From Parelaphostrongylus tenuis (taxonomy: Eukaryota; Nematoda; Chromadorea; Rhabditida; Metastrongylidae), in assembly GCA_019055375.1 (NCBI GenBank), contig JAHQIW010005206.1, positions 62,001 to 126,000 on the forward strand: a stretch of DNA of 64,000 nt. Reading direction: 5' to 3'. Below, one piece after another: positions 1 through 12,560 of this stretch. A model generated the notes under the pieces. That model was not told the origin of the DNA and did not search any database. It saw only the letters and a program-made list of their open reading frames with translations. The position numbers were made by a program, and so were the translations under genes. How positions within the stretch are numbered: the stretch's first letter is position 1; every line of letters starts with the position of its first letter.

Positions 1-280
1 TTCAATATTGCTTACATTCGATAAACTCCTAAAAAACTTAATTATTGAGTTTCAAAACAGATTCCCAGAAGTTTGTTGTGGCACATATCCTCATCAATAG
101 CACGGTGCCTTTCGGTGTAGTCAGCTCCTGGCAAGAGGATACTCCCCTAAATTTGAACGATCAAACGCTAAATTACTTATACTTTGCGCACGGATAAAAT
201 ATCACCGTGGCGTTATTTTAGAGTGATTGATTGTCGGTGGCTGTTTGCTTGGCTACGACCATTACAAAAGCATGTATATA

Positions 281-316
281 CATACATACATATATATAAT
301 ATATATATATATATCA
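281..316. repeat. (TA)n microsatellite
   Basis: Alternating TA tract, slightly imperfect. It directly abuts the 3' end of the RTE copy that begins at about 314, so the element probably inserted into or expanded from an AT-rich target. A similar TA tract lies at the other end of the same element. Confidence 0.9.
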
Positions 317-3300
317 CCTGCATCACCTGTCGTCTCATTGATCGTCGAGTGACTCGAGCGGGTACCAGCAACTCTTCCATTTTTCCTATCGCGTGCAAGA
401 GTAGTTCAGTGGGTCCTCTTTGCTCTAGGGATTCGCTGAGCATCATATCTTTCCTCTATCGCTGTGAAGAAGTCGGACCAACGGGTCAGTGGTCTTCCTT
501 TAGAGCGCTTGCTGTCCCGAGGAATCCAGTCGGTAACGGCTCTCGTAAATCGCTTGTCGTTGGAGCGAATCACGTGACCGGCCTACCTTATTTTCGATAT
601 CCTGGCGTGTAGAACGGCGTCTCTGATTTTCGATCGTTGACGTAGGTCGGAAGTTCGGATCCTTTGTCTCATTTGCGAGATGCGGGATACCCCTAGCATC
701 GACTTTTCGACTGCGCGTTCGATAACTCCAAGTGATCTTTCATCCTGCTTACGCAGCGACCAGGTTTCTGCTGTATACGTCAGGGCAGGGATAATTGTCG
801 AGTCGAAAAGGTGGGCGCGGAGTCGTATGTTTTTTGTCCTCTTCACTACATCTTCATTGCTCTTAAACGCTCCCCAAGCCTCTCGTTTCCCCATGCTCAA
901 CTCTGGAGCTAGGTCGTTCACCATGTTGATTTCACGACCTAGATAGACGTAACTGGAGCATTTGGAGATTGTCGTTCCGTTGAGCGTGAATGGGGTATTA
1001 GAAACTCATCCGTTCCTCATAAACATTGTTTTCGTTAGATTCAGTTGAAGACCAATCTTTCCACAGGCGTTATCGAAATCGGTCGACATTCTTTCCGCTT
1101 GGCTGATGTTTGGTGTTATGAGAACGATATCGTCAGCAAAGCGAAGATGGTTTTATTGTCGACCACCGTCAATTTTCACTCCCATTTCGTCCCATTCTAA
1201 TGTTCGCATGACGTTTTGTAGGGTAGCAGTGAATAGTTTTGGCGAAATTGTATCGCCTTGTCGAGCCCCTCATCTTACGGCAATGGTGATATTGTTGTAA
1301 AATGGAGATATTTTGGTCGTCAGATCTTTATAAAGCTCACGAAGGATCATTATGTACCGAGTAGGGACGCCCTGGTTATCCAGAGCCTCTACAACCGCTT
1401 CTGTTTCCACTGAATCAAAGGCTTTCTTCAGATCGATGAAAGTGAGACAGAGTGGTTGTTTGTACTCTCGCGAAACTTCAATGAGTCTTGTAATCGTGTG
1501 GATGTGGTCCATGGTACTAAATCCTTCTCGGAACCCTGCTTGTTCGCATGGCTGTCCTTCGTCCAGTGTTCTGTCAATCCTGTTTAGGATGACTCGAGTA
1601 AAGAGTTTGTAGACAACGGACAGCAAGCAGATTGGGCGATAATTGCCTATGTCGTGAATGTCTCCCTTTTTGAACAACAATACGGTCTTACTGGTTTTCC
1701 ACTGAATAGGAACCTTGCATTCTGACAGGTAGCGAGTGAAGAGCCGAGCCAGGGTGTTGATGAGAACTGGCGGCATGTTCTTCAGGTGTTCTGGTCTAAT
1801 CCTGTCTGGACCGGGTGTTGTTCTGTTTATCACCGACGATATAGCATGTCGGATTTCGGAAGGGAGGGCCGGTGGAACGACATATTCGTCCTCTTTCAAT
1901 TTATGTGACGGTAAGAGGACATGGCTAGCAAAGAGATCCGAGTAGTATTGGTGGATGATTTTCTCCGATAGCCCTTCTGGAAGCTGTAAGTGTCTCGTCA
2001 GGGTATCGGAGTGCAATCTTCTTGGTCTTATAGTTGGCGAAGTCTCGCTGGGCATTGCGAATGCTCTTCCCAGCTTCTGCAGCTTCTGCCATAACTGCTG
2101 CTCTTCTCTCTTTAAGGTCTTCTTTTATCGCTTCTCTGCAGCGTTTCGCAAATTCGGACGTAAGGTTTCGGTTGCCTGCAGCTCGTGCGATTCCACATTG
2201 ACGTATCAGCTCGAGTGTCTGCGGAGACAAGCGTCTCTTTGTAAGCATAGGACTCTCGGCTTTTATAGCGCTAGCGTGAAGATATTCAACGAGTCGATCG
2301 TATTCTTCATCGATGCTGTCGGCAACGGTATCTTCCCAAGAGCCGACTAATGATTTGAATACGTCCCATTTTATGGTAGTTCTGGGACTTCGTTGTTTGA
2401 ATTTAGCGGCTTTCTCTCCTCTCCTCGAAAATCGGAACGTTGCGCGAAGGAGGCGATGGTCTGATCCCGTGTAGAACTTAGGAACAACAGCGACGTCGGT
2501 CAGGCAAAACCTTCGATTTACTATGATGTGATCTATTTCGTTATGGTGCTCTCGATTGAGGAGACTCCCACGTCCATCGCTGAGAACGCAGGCTTTTGGA
2601 ACTACGAGTTACCATGGATGGTTTGGGTCGCATGATAAACTCAGATAGCCTCTCACCTTGTTCATTCCGTTCTAGTCCGTGGGTCCCTATGTGACTTTCT
2701 TCAGACGTTCTTCTAGGTCCAATTTTTGCGTTAAAATCTGCGACGATGACCTTGAAGAATGTATGATCTTCTCTGAAGAATTTTTCGAGGTCCATATAAA
2801 ACGCTTCGACTTCGTCTTCGTCATAGCTTGATGTTGGTGCGTAAGCAACGAAGACGGTCAAAGCCGGCATAGAAGCACATCGTTTCAACCGTAATCGTCC
2901 GATACGGGTTGTTAGTTGTTCGAACGAATCAATGTTCACGGTCAAATTCGATTTGACGAGGACGCCAACGCCGCCGACACCTCTGCGATCGCATGTTCCA
3001 AGGAACAGTTCTTGTCCGGTGTCATAGACAGCGTGAAAAGGATGGCGCCTTCTCGTCTCAGCCAGGCCAATGACGTCGTACCTTATTCTTCTTGCTTGAT
3101 TCAATAGATCTTATACAGCGGATTCGTGAGCAAGGGTTCTTGCATTGTAAGTACAGATCGTCATTTTCAGTCCGTTTCGATCTTGGCAGCCTAGTTCGGC
3201 CCTGAGATTTTAGCAGCCTCTCCGTACTCGTCCTACCTGGCGCTGCCGTACCAGGGGCTCTTTCGGGGTCAGGGGAATGAGGCCCATATTTGTTGCTGTT

Positions 3301-3668
3301 TTTGGCATTTTGATACCGAACGTATAGCATGCCAGGCTCTAAACGTGGTGGGGGCTGGTACTCACGAGTAGCCTGCCATTCTCTCTCGGAGGAGCGGGAG
3401 GAGCTTATTTGTTGGAGGCGACTCCTAACCGCCTCCCATGTACTTCCCAGCCGCTTGATTGCAGGCTTTTGGCCGACTTGACTCGTAGAAATAGAGTTTT
3501 GTCAAGTCGGCGCTGCAGAAGCAGGGAACTCGTCCCCTGAATCCACCTGCGCCTCTGGGAAGCACACGGTCGCTTTTGGTTCGCGTTTTATTCCTCTATC
3601 CACCACCTGGGGACGCGCCACGTACCCTCCGACTAACCGGGCGAGATCCCTCGAAGATGAGGTCCGTG
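314..3668 (-). mobile_element. RTE-type non-LTR retrotransposon, copy 1, near full length, degraded
   Basis: This minus-strand copy runs from the same 5' end as the plus-strand copy at 22187 (GC-rich leader, revcomp of 3540-3668) to the same 3' tail, a short direct repeat of the type CAGGTGAT seen at 314-335. Its length of about 3355 bp matches that copy, so it is essentially complete. Both ends run into TA microsatellites, which hides any target-site duplication. Coding is broken by frameshifts and stops, so it cannot be autonomous. Confidence 0.88.
583..3180 (-). pseudogene. RTE ORF2 pseudogene (endonuclease/reverse transcriptase)
   Basis: Reading from the minus strand, an APE-type endonuclease segment is open at 3104-2541 (AETRRR at its start, FNAKIGPRR further on). 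A linker follows at 2248-1925. Reverse transcriptase fingers and palm lie at 2055-1270, with [28 protein letters not shown] and [12 protein letters not shown]. The FADDIVL catalytic box is near 1160-1110 in another frame, and the C-terminal domain is open at 924-583. At least three frame changes separate these parts. A TAA stop close to the expected ORF start (GTA TAA near 3112) is a further lesion. It is the same protein as the plus-strand copy at 22.7-25.5 kb, so it is a dead paralogous insertion, not a host gene. Confidence 0.88.
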
Positions 3669-3670
3669 GA

Positions 3671-3713
<43 letters not shown>

Positions 3714-3801
3714 TATATATATATATATGACGGTGTGATGCCTTCTTTATTTCTATTTTTTATTTTACTCATTATTTATTGTTCCTTTTATATCTATATG
3801 G

Positions 3802-3833
<32 letters not shown>

Positions 3834-3834
3834 C
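3669..3834. repeat. (TA)n microsatellites
   Basis: Two TA tracts, 3669-3728 and 3802-3833, separated by about 70 bp of AT-rich sequence. The first abuts the 5' end of RTE copy 1. Confidence 0.9.
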
Positions 3835-6109
3835 TTTCAATGGGCTATTTTAAGATCTCACTTAGATTCAATAACCTTGACAGCATAATTTATATTGCTG
3901 AAATTATTGAATTTCTTGCTTTACTTTCATTCAACTCAATTTTTGTGCCTGCTCAGTTGCTTTTGAAGCATGTATAGCTCTAGTGTATGAAGCAAAGCCT
4001 TGGTTTACTACGAATTCGCACTGTTTTTGGCATTCAAGCAAATGTAAAAAGTTCTACGAAAGAAATTGCAAAAATCTTTTTCAACAACAGAAAATCCCGA
4101 ACTAAATCTCAAGTCGCACATAATTTTTATATATATACAGATACCCAAAATTCATTACAACTATGATAACTCAAAAAATGGATAGAATGGATAGCTATTC
4201 AATAATGATCAAGCATACTGAATGCGGTACTAATTCATAGATAACACTAGCAAATTTGCATTATCAGTGTACTTCGAGAGTTGGAATCTATGTAGGATTA
4301 TCGAAGAGCATGACATTCTGTGATTTTTTTGGATGTTATATATCCAAATCCTTGCTATGAGCACTATCCGTTGTTGCGACCTTTGCCACTCTACATGCGA
4401 CTTATTTTACCTATTCTATGTATTTTGTTAGTTGCTTGCCCTCAAGGCGATTTCATTTATTTCCCTCACGCTCCAAGAACTTAAAGTGATTCCAATGTGA
4501 TTGCGTGCTAGTGTTTGAAGCCGTCCATTAGCAAACTACAAACCAGGTCGTCCTCTGCTTCCTATGGGTATTTCCTTCATCCTTCACCGCTTGCATGCGT
4601 GCACTATGTTGACTTTTAGAATCATTCATACTTCGTATCTATGAAGAGGAGTCGAATTGCTTTGCACTCGGAAAAACTGTGTACATTAAGCAACAGGCGT
4701 ACTCAAAAAGGGAAAACTAGACAGTCCTGCAAATTTCTTGTTTGTTCGTTGTCACTCGACATTCACTTCTTCGCAAGTGTGCCTTTTCATGGCCGACTGG
4801 GAAATGCGAGTCAGTTTGACCTTCCTGAGCTTGATAGAAGGGAGACCTTCCATCTGCCAGCTAGTACTGTATAATATTGTTACAAATTACATTAAGAGGA
4901 CAGTGATGAGGAGATAATGGATGATTTTTCGTGAAAGGTGTTGTCACCCAGAGTCTCACCCTAGTCTTTGGTGACATTAGGTGCTGTTCAAGAAAACGTG
5001 AGGCTTGGGTGCAAGAAACTAGTCGACTTTCATTCTCACAAGGTTGCCGATAGGGATGCGCATCATGAGTGGGAAAGAACTCATTTGCCAAGAATGCTGT
5101 TTTTATACTGGAAAATATATAGTGATACTCCATGTTTTATGACGCTAGAGTGCCTCTAACACACAACTTTGCTATATAGATATCAACAAAACCAGTCCAA
5201 CCATCTGGCTTGCCTTTCCAAAGGTGAGGCGTACACGCACTAAGAAGATCTTTTTGAAAATCAAGCAACGTACTAAATTCTACATTCCTCAAGCTATAAA
5301 TTGACTACTGATTCTCATGGAAAGATAGGAAGTACACTATTTTTGATCGCATGAGTTATCACATCAACGCAATGAGTTTGAAATGCTGACTAGCGCTGAT
5401 TCATGAGTAGAGGTAATTTGTTTTACTGACATAAATTGTATAACTTGGTGACTGCTAGATATCCTAAGTAGAAATTTGCAACATCAGTGAAAAGTTCCGA
5501 AATTGCGGATGAAGAAGTTGCACAGATGCCCCACAACTGATGAATGCAAGCCCTGTCAAAGCTTGCTCCTACTAGATATCAAAAAATCCTCCGTATAAGT
5601 GTCTTTTGAGATTTGTCACCGTTAAAATGTGCCTTTGGACTGAATCATTACCAGTCGTCAAGGAATTGGGAAAATGTGTTTGAAATGAGCTGCTATTCCA
5701 AGTGCGTATTTGTATTGAAAAGTTGGGACTCCAAGACACTGTACGTTCTTTTTATTGAAAGTGCGCATGAGCAAATCCTTTCAATAATGATCTATCTTTC
5801 CACTGCAAAAACTATTTTCTAAAACCAAAACTTCGCTATACAAATTCCAGCAAAACCCTTTGTAGAGTTCAAAGATCGAACCGATCACGCCGAAAGTAAG
5901 AAGTATTCTTCTTTTGTTTAGTAGAGCACACTCTAGAAGATTTTCTACTGCAAAAAATTCTTAGTATCAACATTAACACAGAACTATCGGATGACATTGA
6001 AAATATGAATAAAACGAGAGAAAATTGTTCAACATCAGTCGGAAGTAAACTCCTTTTTGCAATGATGTGTTTCACTCACGGAAACATAAGGGGTTTTTGA
6101 CACGTCGTT
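3835..6109. other. AT-rich sequence without a supported gene
   Basis: Only short open frames occur here (up to about 90 codons), with no recognisable domain and no convincing pair of splice sites. I see no transposon coding in this stretch. Confidence 0.5.
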
Positions 6110-6600
6110 ATTCTTTCTACGAAATGTACCTTTGTAAAACTCTTAACCTTGACATTTGATCCATTTGTGGCTATAGGACAATTATAACGTAAAACTGTTC
6201 TTGTAAGTACCCATAAACCAGCCATGACGCCAAGCGGCGGGGTAACATTTGTGGCGTGAAATGTAATCTTCTTATCGCTCTTACTGCGTTATATAATAAC
6301 CTCTCAAAAATCGAATTACGACATTGAGATCCTAAAGACTTGGGCTGTTGAATAACTAGCAGAGCATTGGTGAAGAGTCATATCGAAGCGCCAGTCAAGC
6401 AAATGAAGCAAATTGAGTGTGGAACATAATTTTATTTTCGCTGCTACAATGTAATAGAACACCTTTTTCGAAAATCAAATATATTGTTAAAATCGCAAAA
6501 ATTTAAGCTTCCGAATAATCGCCAAGGGCTTAGAAGAAAAGTTCTGCCCAACGAGAAAGGGCCTTAAACGATCGTGTACCTTTAAGGTGCACGTCGCCGT
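6110..6600 (+). repeat. Dispersed repeat R1 (duplicate of 18590-19020)
   Basis: This segment is collinear with 18590-19020: both have a block reading like ACCAGNNATGACGCC, then a stretch reading GCTACAA, then the AAATTTAAGCTNNCGAAT core, and both end near a TTAGGGGTTAA-like sequence. It is one of many copies of an AT-rich family that recurs through the window. Confidence 0.55.
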
Positions 6601-7149
6601 TTAGGGGTTAAGCCTTTCGCTAGGCCTGTTAGAGCGATTATAAAGTGCTAAGGTCGAAGCAAGGAACCACTGCTTTATAAATGTCAAGGTATACACCACG
6701 AAAGGCTTAAAATATGCTTTCAGGATGCATTAAATTTTCGGGGTTCTCAAATGGTCTATTGAAAGGACTGATATATTCACGAACTTTACCAAGAATTTTG
6801 AATTTCATATTGCATGTCAGTCACACAGAGCGATCTAGATCAACATCGTATTAGCTCACTTATAAAACAAAGAAGATGTAGCAGCTCTCAAGTCTGAAGC
6901 CTTTTTACCTAATGCTTACTTACATTATCAGTTGGAGTGGGTTGCCCAAAGCTTTCCCTATTTTGTACTTCAATTATATCTTGCATGATTGCAATATTGA
7001 AATCCTAATTTATCACTATGAGCTGATTAGCCTCAGAATTACTAGGTAGGGAAAATTTCCTTAACATTATCGGAAAAATTCAGATTTTATGTGTGCTTTA
7101 CATAGTATTGGTTATTGTAAATTCATACAAATTCAGGAATATTTCCATA

Positions 7150-7600
7150 ACAAAGCAGCTTGACGGTGTCTTTGATGAGTTGGGGAAAGGAGCCGACATA
7201 TATTCGTCGAAAGTACGCGCTGTTTGAGCGACACAATGCCAAATTTTACAATTCATTAAGAGTAGGGAAAATTTTATTGAACTGGAGGGAGTTGAGGCCT
7301 TGTCGCATCCAGTTCACGGTCCAGATGCTGCTCCGTCCGATTATGTTCTTTTGCTTTCATTGAAACATTTCCTGTGTGGACGCCGATGAGAAACATTCAA
7401 TCAAGTTGAAGAGGTATGCCTGGAGATTTTTGGGTACTCTTCCGTTATCTCGACCCTGTTTGAGGCCTTTGGTAGAAACGCTTTTCTTGCTCTTATAAAT
7501 CGTTTTACTAATTGTTCGATAGCTCAAATTAAGTGAACTTGAACGCGATATTCTGTTTCTCAAATGATCTGTTTTTGGCACTGTAACATTCAAAAATAAA
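7150..7600 (+). pseudogene. Degraded mariner transposase fragment
   Basis: The catalytic half of a Tc1/mariner transposase can be read with frameshifts. RRKYALFERHNAKF at about 7206-7250 corresponds to the family's conserved 'hqDNArpH' region. HPVHGPDAAPSDYVLLLSL at about 7307-7363 corresponds to the signature 'HPPYSPDLAPSDYHLF'. A third frame then gives the weakly matching C-terminal tail. No start, no helix-turn-helix part and no continuous frame remain, so this is an old fragment of a cut-and-paste DNA transposon. Confidence 0.75.
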
Positions 7601-8609
7601 TTTTGTTTTACATTAAGAGATTTCTCACCGGATAGGTTTTTTTTACCAACTTTTATTCACTGGATAGAGTAAATCGTGTTAACTTCAACAGTATGTTTGG
7701 TTTCTAAAGTAGGTTTTTTACGTCACTGTACCAGTCCAAAGACTATTAGGTTTCGCACTCGATGAGCACTTCTTGTCTGCTAGGTGTGTAGAAGTGATAT
7801 CAATCTGCAACACGAATCACATGCGGATTTTTTGGTGAATATGAGGATTGTCTCTGATACTGCCGAATTTCCTTTAAGCGTTCATGGGTTTTTCTTTTTG
7901 AAAAAAGATTTTTTGAAAATAATATGTTGTGTATCAAAGATTGACAAACTCACACTATAATAGCGATCACTTCGAGGAGGCCAGAGAAATTTTTGCTTCA
8001 GAGAGTGATTTGAAAAAGGTGTTATTACAGTCCACGACCGTGATGCGGTTCACTTCAGAGCTGTGGTCATACCGAGACTTTTCTCACACTACTTATTTGA
8101 CATTGCCTCTTCAATCAAACTGTGGAAGAATGAGGAGCAGTAACGAAGGGATGTTGAGTGTTCTAGAATGAATTTCCGACTTTAATATGATCGTATCGCG
8201 ACATCTATGCCTGTAACATCGCCAGACAATTTTGAAGCAGAAGTGAAGCTTTGCAAGAGTACGACGGCTTCTTTTGTGGTGATTGGCGAAGCAAAAATGT
8301 TTGCGATTAAGTGAACTGGATGGGAAGCAGAAGACAGTTGAAATTCAGTTGACTTGCAATGACCTCAATGTGGCGAATGTTGAGACTGTTGGCTGTCCTG
8401 GTGCCTGTGTTGCGAAGTTTCATCCACATACAGGCATGCATGGTGGCCAAGTGCAGTTGTTGCAATGCGCGACACCTAATTTTCTTTGGGTGCCACAGCT
8501 CACTGAAAAGTTCTTACCGAATACATCACGAAATGGGCAGTATTCAGGCTACGAATAGTTACTAAAAGATCAAGGCAAATGCTTTGTTCAGCGAAAGACG
8601 AGCCGAAAC

Positions 8610-9100
8610 GCCATAAGTGTGGAACATAATTCTATTTTGGCTGTTACAGCTCAATAAAAGTTTTCTTCAGAACACAAGTATATTGTTGATATCTTCTAGA
8701 TTTGAGCTATCAATTCAACTATAGAGCCGCTTCAAAAAATTGAGAAAACGCCTTGCCTTTGAAGAGGTGCAGGCAACAGCAATAATTGAGATATGTGGAA
8801 CCCAATCTTCTTCCGAGCATTACAGAGCTGCAGAAAGTTTTTCTAGAGATAAAAAAATTTATCGTTGAAATTGGTACGAACTTTTCTCTCTGGAGATCAA
8901 AATGTCATCATGAACAAAGTTCTATCTGGCTGGAAACGCTTAAATGTGAGCAAAATTTTATTTCGACTGTTACAGCGGCAAAAATAACCACTTGAAAAGT
9001 AACGTATATCATTGAAATTTACTCGATTTAAGCTATCGAATGATTACTAGAATCTTTTCACAGAAGCAAAAAAATGCGCTTTGGTGAAGGCCTAAAATAA
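8610..9100 (+). repeat. Dispersed repeat R1 copies
   Basis: Two consecutive units, about 8610-8780 and 8930-9100. Each has a block like TTTTGGCTGTTACAGC followed by a core like ATTTAAGCTATCGAATGATT. They lie just upstream of a mariner tail, as R1 units often do in this window. Confidence 0.5.
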
Positions 9101-9250
9101 GGTCGAGACCATGGAAAAGTGCCGTGTTTTGATTGAAGAGCCCAAGAAATAGTATTTCGAGCACAATCGGAGACTTGCTGATTGCTGGCAGAAAATCTTG
9201 GACAATGGTGGTTTGTATTTTGAAAATTTTATGAAGCTTTTTTTAGTTGA
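9100..9250 (+). pseudogene. Mariner transposase C-terminal remnant
   Basis: The reading RRLADCWQKILDNGGLYFEN at about 9166-9225 matches the C-terminal tail of mariner transposases ('e..p.rWqkvidnnG.Yf'). Only this tail is visible, preceded by a degraded segment with an in-frame stop. It is a small relic. Confidence 0.65.
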
Positions 9251-9456
9251 ATTGAAATCTAAACTCTGATTATTTAGTTAGTATGGAGTAACTTTTTCCT
9301 CAACTTAATAAAGAGAGTCAAAGCATGTTGAATATAAGGAATATCATTTTTTGAAAGAAGAAGTTTACTATGCTCACAGTGGGTACCTTGTGTCACGCTG
9401 TAATGCCACATCAGATATCGGTAAAAAATTTTGTTCAAACACATCCCTGTGCCTTT

Positions 9457-9798
9457 CTAACACCCATCGACATTACCGGATACCGAGAAGAAGTGCGATC
9501 CAAATGGACCCGAAGCCAACATTCGAACCGATCTGTTCATTATATTCTTCCACATCGCTTTCGACCAACTAGCCATGACGATGTTCGAGGTCTACACAGA
9601 ATTCTTTTTATAAAAGGAAGCTACATAAAAAGGTTGCAACTCAAACAGAGATACTTCCTGAGATTGTCATATGTGAGCTGAAAACTACCACAACTCCTGT
9701 GGCTGTATCACATGTCGGCGGATTTCCTTAAATCCTTTTAGTACAAATCCCCGCCACCGTGTTGCCGACGATGATACAGCTTCTGTTCATGTCGTCAG
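9457..9798 (-). pseudogene. Last two exons (4 and 5) of the secreted-protein family
   Basis: Exon 4 is 9798-9647: acceptor TTTTCTGCAG, then reading ADDMNRSCIIVGNTVAGICT, with an in-frame TAA a few codons later, and a GTTTGA donor. Exon 5 is 9591-9457: acceptor CTGTGTAG, 45 codons including the stop, with the conserved NIVMASWSKAMW and MLASGPFGSHFF segments. The 55-bp intron between them is conserved in size with the paralogues at 48.3 and 63.6 kb, and the phases fit. These exons may be the 3' end of the locus whose exons 1-3 lie at 26.8-19.9 kb on the same strand, with an intron of about 10 kb enlarged by transposons, or they may be a separate fragment. The stop in exon 4 argues for a pseudogene. 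I do not recognise the protein family. Confidence 0.68.
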
Positions 9799-9799
9799 C

Positions 9800-11179
9800 T
9801 GCAGAAAACAATGATTATCAAGAAAAACTCCTTTCATAAAACTCAAAATAGCCCTAAGCACTACCTTTCAGCTACCTCTCAAAACCCTTCCAGCCATCTC
9901 TTAAGACACTGAAGGACATTGAAGGCTATTTGCTTAGGAAAATAAGACAACAGAAAATTCGTTTATGAATGTAATCGATTTCTGAGGTTTTGTTCACCAT
10001 TGTAACGTTTTTTTATTCTAGGACATTTAAGTAGTATTTTAGCAGAATTTTTTCACAACAATAAAGGCAAGTCTTTTTTGTCATCCCAATCAAGGCCTCA
10101 CTTATGCGCGGCGTAAATGACGCTTCATTTTATATATAATTGAGATTTCTTTTACCTCTTGTCTATCTGCTTGAAGTTTTTCAGAAATTTTTTGTACTCA
10201 GCAGTTTTCTGGAGGTCTATGTAAAATTTGATGCATATGTAATTCTCATGTGTTGAGGAAATGCCTTGGATTCCTACGTGGTCATAACATTATAGGCTTT
10301 TTCACTTGTAGTCAGTTGTACAAGGAACATTAGGATAAAATATTTCAAAATTTTGATATTCTTATATCACAGAAAGTATTCAAAAGCTTACATATTGATT
10401 AAGAGTTTTAAAAACAGTGAATAATTTGCTAAGATAATGTTGTTGATGCACGCGATGTCACTTCTTCGATAATTCTCATTCTACGTGGAAATTTATGTCG
10501 ATGTATCGTTTGTTCCACTCATTTACAGCTGATATGCGAGAAAGAGTCTGGAAGCTTAGTGATTGCAGAGTAATTCTATGCGAAAAGGGAAAGCCGTGTT
10601 TGAGAACTGGTAAGTACGCCGTGGAGAAGAGGAAGGGAATGAAGGGTAGTGGGTGAGTAGTCGCGATACTCCGCGTGACAGAGGGACGATTTTCATTCTG
10701 ATACTTCCCGGCAGTCAACAACGAATGCCGTATCGATCTCCATGGCCAGGTTATTTCAAAATTCCAAAAAGTCGTACGTAGTGAGTATTCACGACGTTCA
10801 AGATAAAGATAAAAAAATGAATTGATAGATAGATGTGCTGGGATCCGCACAGAAAAAAGGAAAGGTGTAAGAAGAATCAAATGGTGTGTTTATCTTTGAA
10901 ATGGAAAACTGAGTATCGTATATGTAACGTTTTCATTGTTTCAGCATACCAAGTTTATCCAATCTTTAGGCATACACATCTGCTTTCCTGACAATGAAGC
11001 GTAATACTGAATCGGTTGTTGTATTCAACTCGCAAAATATTATAATTCTGCATTGCGACTTCATATTTTCCACGAGGCATGCTATTGTAAAGATCTTGAC
11101 ATTGGTTTGTCCATCATATTTCAAGAACGGGTCGTGTATTCTATTCTAAAAAGCTGTTGAAACTGTGCACATAAAGATT
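9800..11179. other. No supported gene
   Basis: A minus-strand frame of 134 codons at 10476-10880 has no recognisable motif. The stretch 10380-10560 resembles 12120-12260 (shared GATGC...TCTTCGATAA-type blocks), so it is probably another dispersed repeat. Confidence 0.4.
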
Positions 11180-11560
11180 ATTCCGAAATTCCATTTGTTC
11201 GAGTATTTTCTTATGACCACAGCACAAATTCCAATATGCCGTCAAATCATTTTTGGGCCAGGCATGTCTTGTGGTCTCTTAAAAAAAGGGCTGACTTATA
11301 GAGCCCGATAGACGTGCTTCGAGCTTGCGGTCTGTCAGTCGGGCAGTCACCCTTTCTCGTCTTTTGCTAATCCTGTGTGGGTGATCCAAATTCCGCACTA
11401 AGAGTTAGCGACGACGAACGTTTCACACTCTATGTCCAGTGAAATTATCATCGAACGCAGAGTGTTGTGCACGCGATTGTTTGGCTAGTATACTTAATAT
11501 ATCATATCTTTCGTTTCGGGTGTTTTTTGAGATCACACCTCAAATTTCAATAAAGCGAGT
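11180..11560 (-). repeat. Approximately 330-bp repeat with hammerhead-like motif, copy at 11 kb
   Basis: This block aligns along its length with 47070-47395, including the shared stretches CTTTCTCGTCTTTTGC, ACACTCTATGTCCAGT and CATATCTTTCGTTTCGGGTG. On the minus strand at about 11345-11290 it carries a degraded hammerhead ribozyme: GCCCGA, then CTGACAGA (a one-base insertion relative to CTGACGA), a short stem-loop, GAA, and TCGGGC. The last six bases pair perfectly with the first six as helix I. Confidence 0.6.
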
Positions 11561-12089
11561 GTATGTTTCAATAAATTTCAATAAATCGAGTGTTTATGTA
11601 TAATAAATCGAAGTTCACAAACGTTTCAGACGTTCGATATTAGGTTCTTTAGCATGGATGAAAACTTCACTGCGTATCGTTGCAGCAATAATGAAGTAAA
11701 AATTGACCAATTCATAACACATTCACTATCGAATGCCTTAGAACGCACTAATTTTATAAGCAGGCATTTTAGGCAGAAAGGTAGATTTGAGTGGTACTGT
11801 GTTAAGTGTGAGCTGTTGTTAACCCCAAGGGACGGCTAAAGAAGTCGATGAGCGCAGAGCGATTTACATCACGGTGCGCGGTTTTCGTTGTTAATTCAAG
11901 GTTTTTTCTCCGTTTTGTGAGAATTTTTGAAATTCTTGCAATGCTGCGACCGAATACGATTTGCTCTACTAGCTTATATGCCCTTGGTTCAGATATGTCT
12001 CGTTTACAGAGAGGACACTGATTTACTGCTCAATCATGCTAAATTTGACATTCAATCAATGTATTGCATTGTAGAAAGGAGATCAGGAT

Positions 12090-12560
12090 AAAAAATCTTT
12101 AGTTTTGATCTCCACTAGTTTTATACAAGATCAAAAGTCGTCATAGTGAGTATAATACAGAAAACAATGAGTAAATCATCAAAAATAATGATGCGTGCTT
12201 GATGCGATGCTAGTTCCTCGATAACTTTCACTATAGGTAAGTTTATATCACTCGTTCATTATTATTTAGAGTTGACGCATTTGAAAAAACATTAAGAACT
12301 TTTAGATGGTGGAAGAATTCTGAGTCTAGAGGGCACCCGTGTTTGAGTAGAAGGCCTAGAACATCGGCATATTACAAACTGCTGGTCATAAATATGTGTC
12401 TCCCAAGAAGTATTCCTGGTACTTTACTCCTATCCGCATTCATATTTGGAAAACGTATTTTTTAATCCTCTTTAATGTCTAAATAATTATCCGACAGATT
12501 GAATTTTGAGAATATGAAGGGTGTCTTTTATTTTTCAAATGGTTTTTATAGTAGGTTGGA
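12090..12560. repeat. Dispersed repeat sequence
   Basis: Part of this stretch (12120-12260) resembles 10380-10510. The end (12480-12560) resembles 62690-62780: both have ATTATTCGACAG, GTTTGAAT and a TTTTNAATAGGNTTTTTATA-like block. Both lie next to mariner-related sequence. Confidence 0.4.

Noticed and set aside
10476..10880. 134-codon minus-strand ORF
   Set aside because: No recognisable motif, no splice context, and neighbouring sequence is repeat-like.
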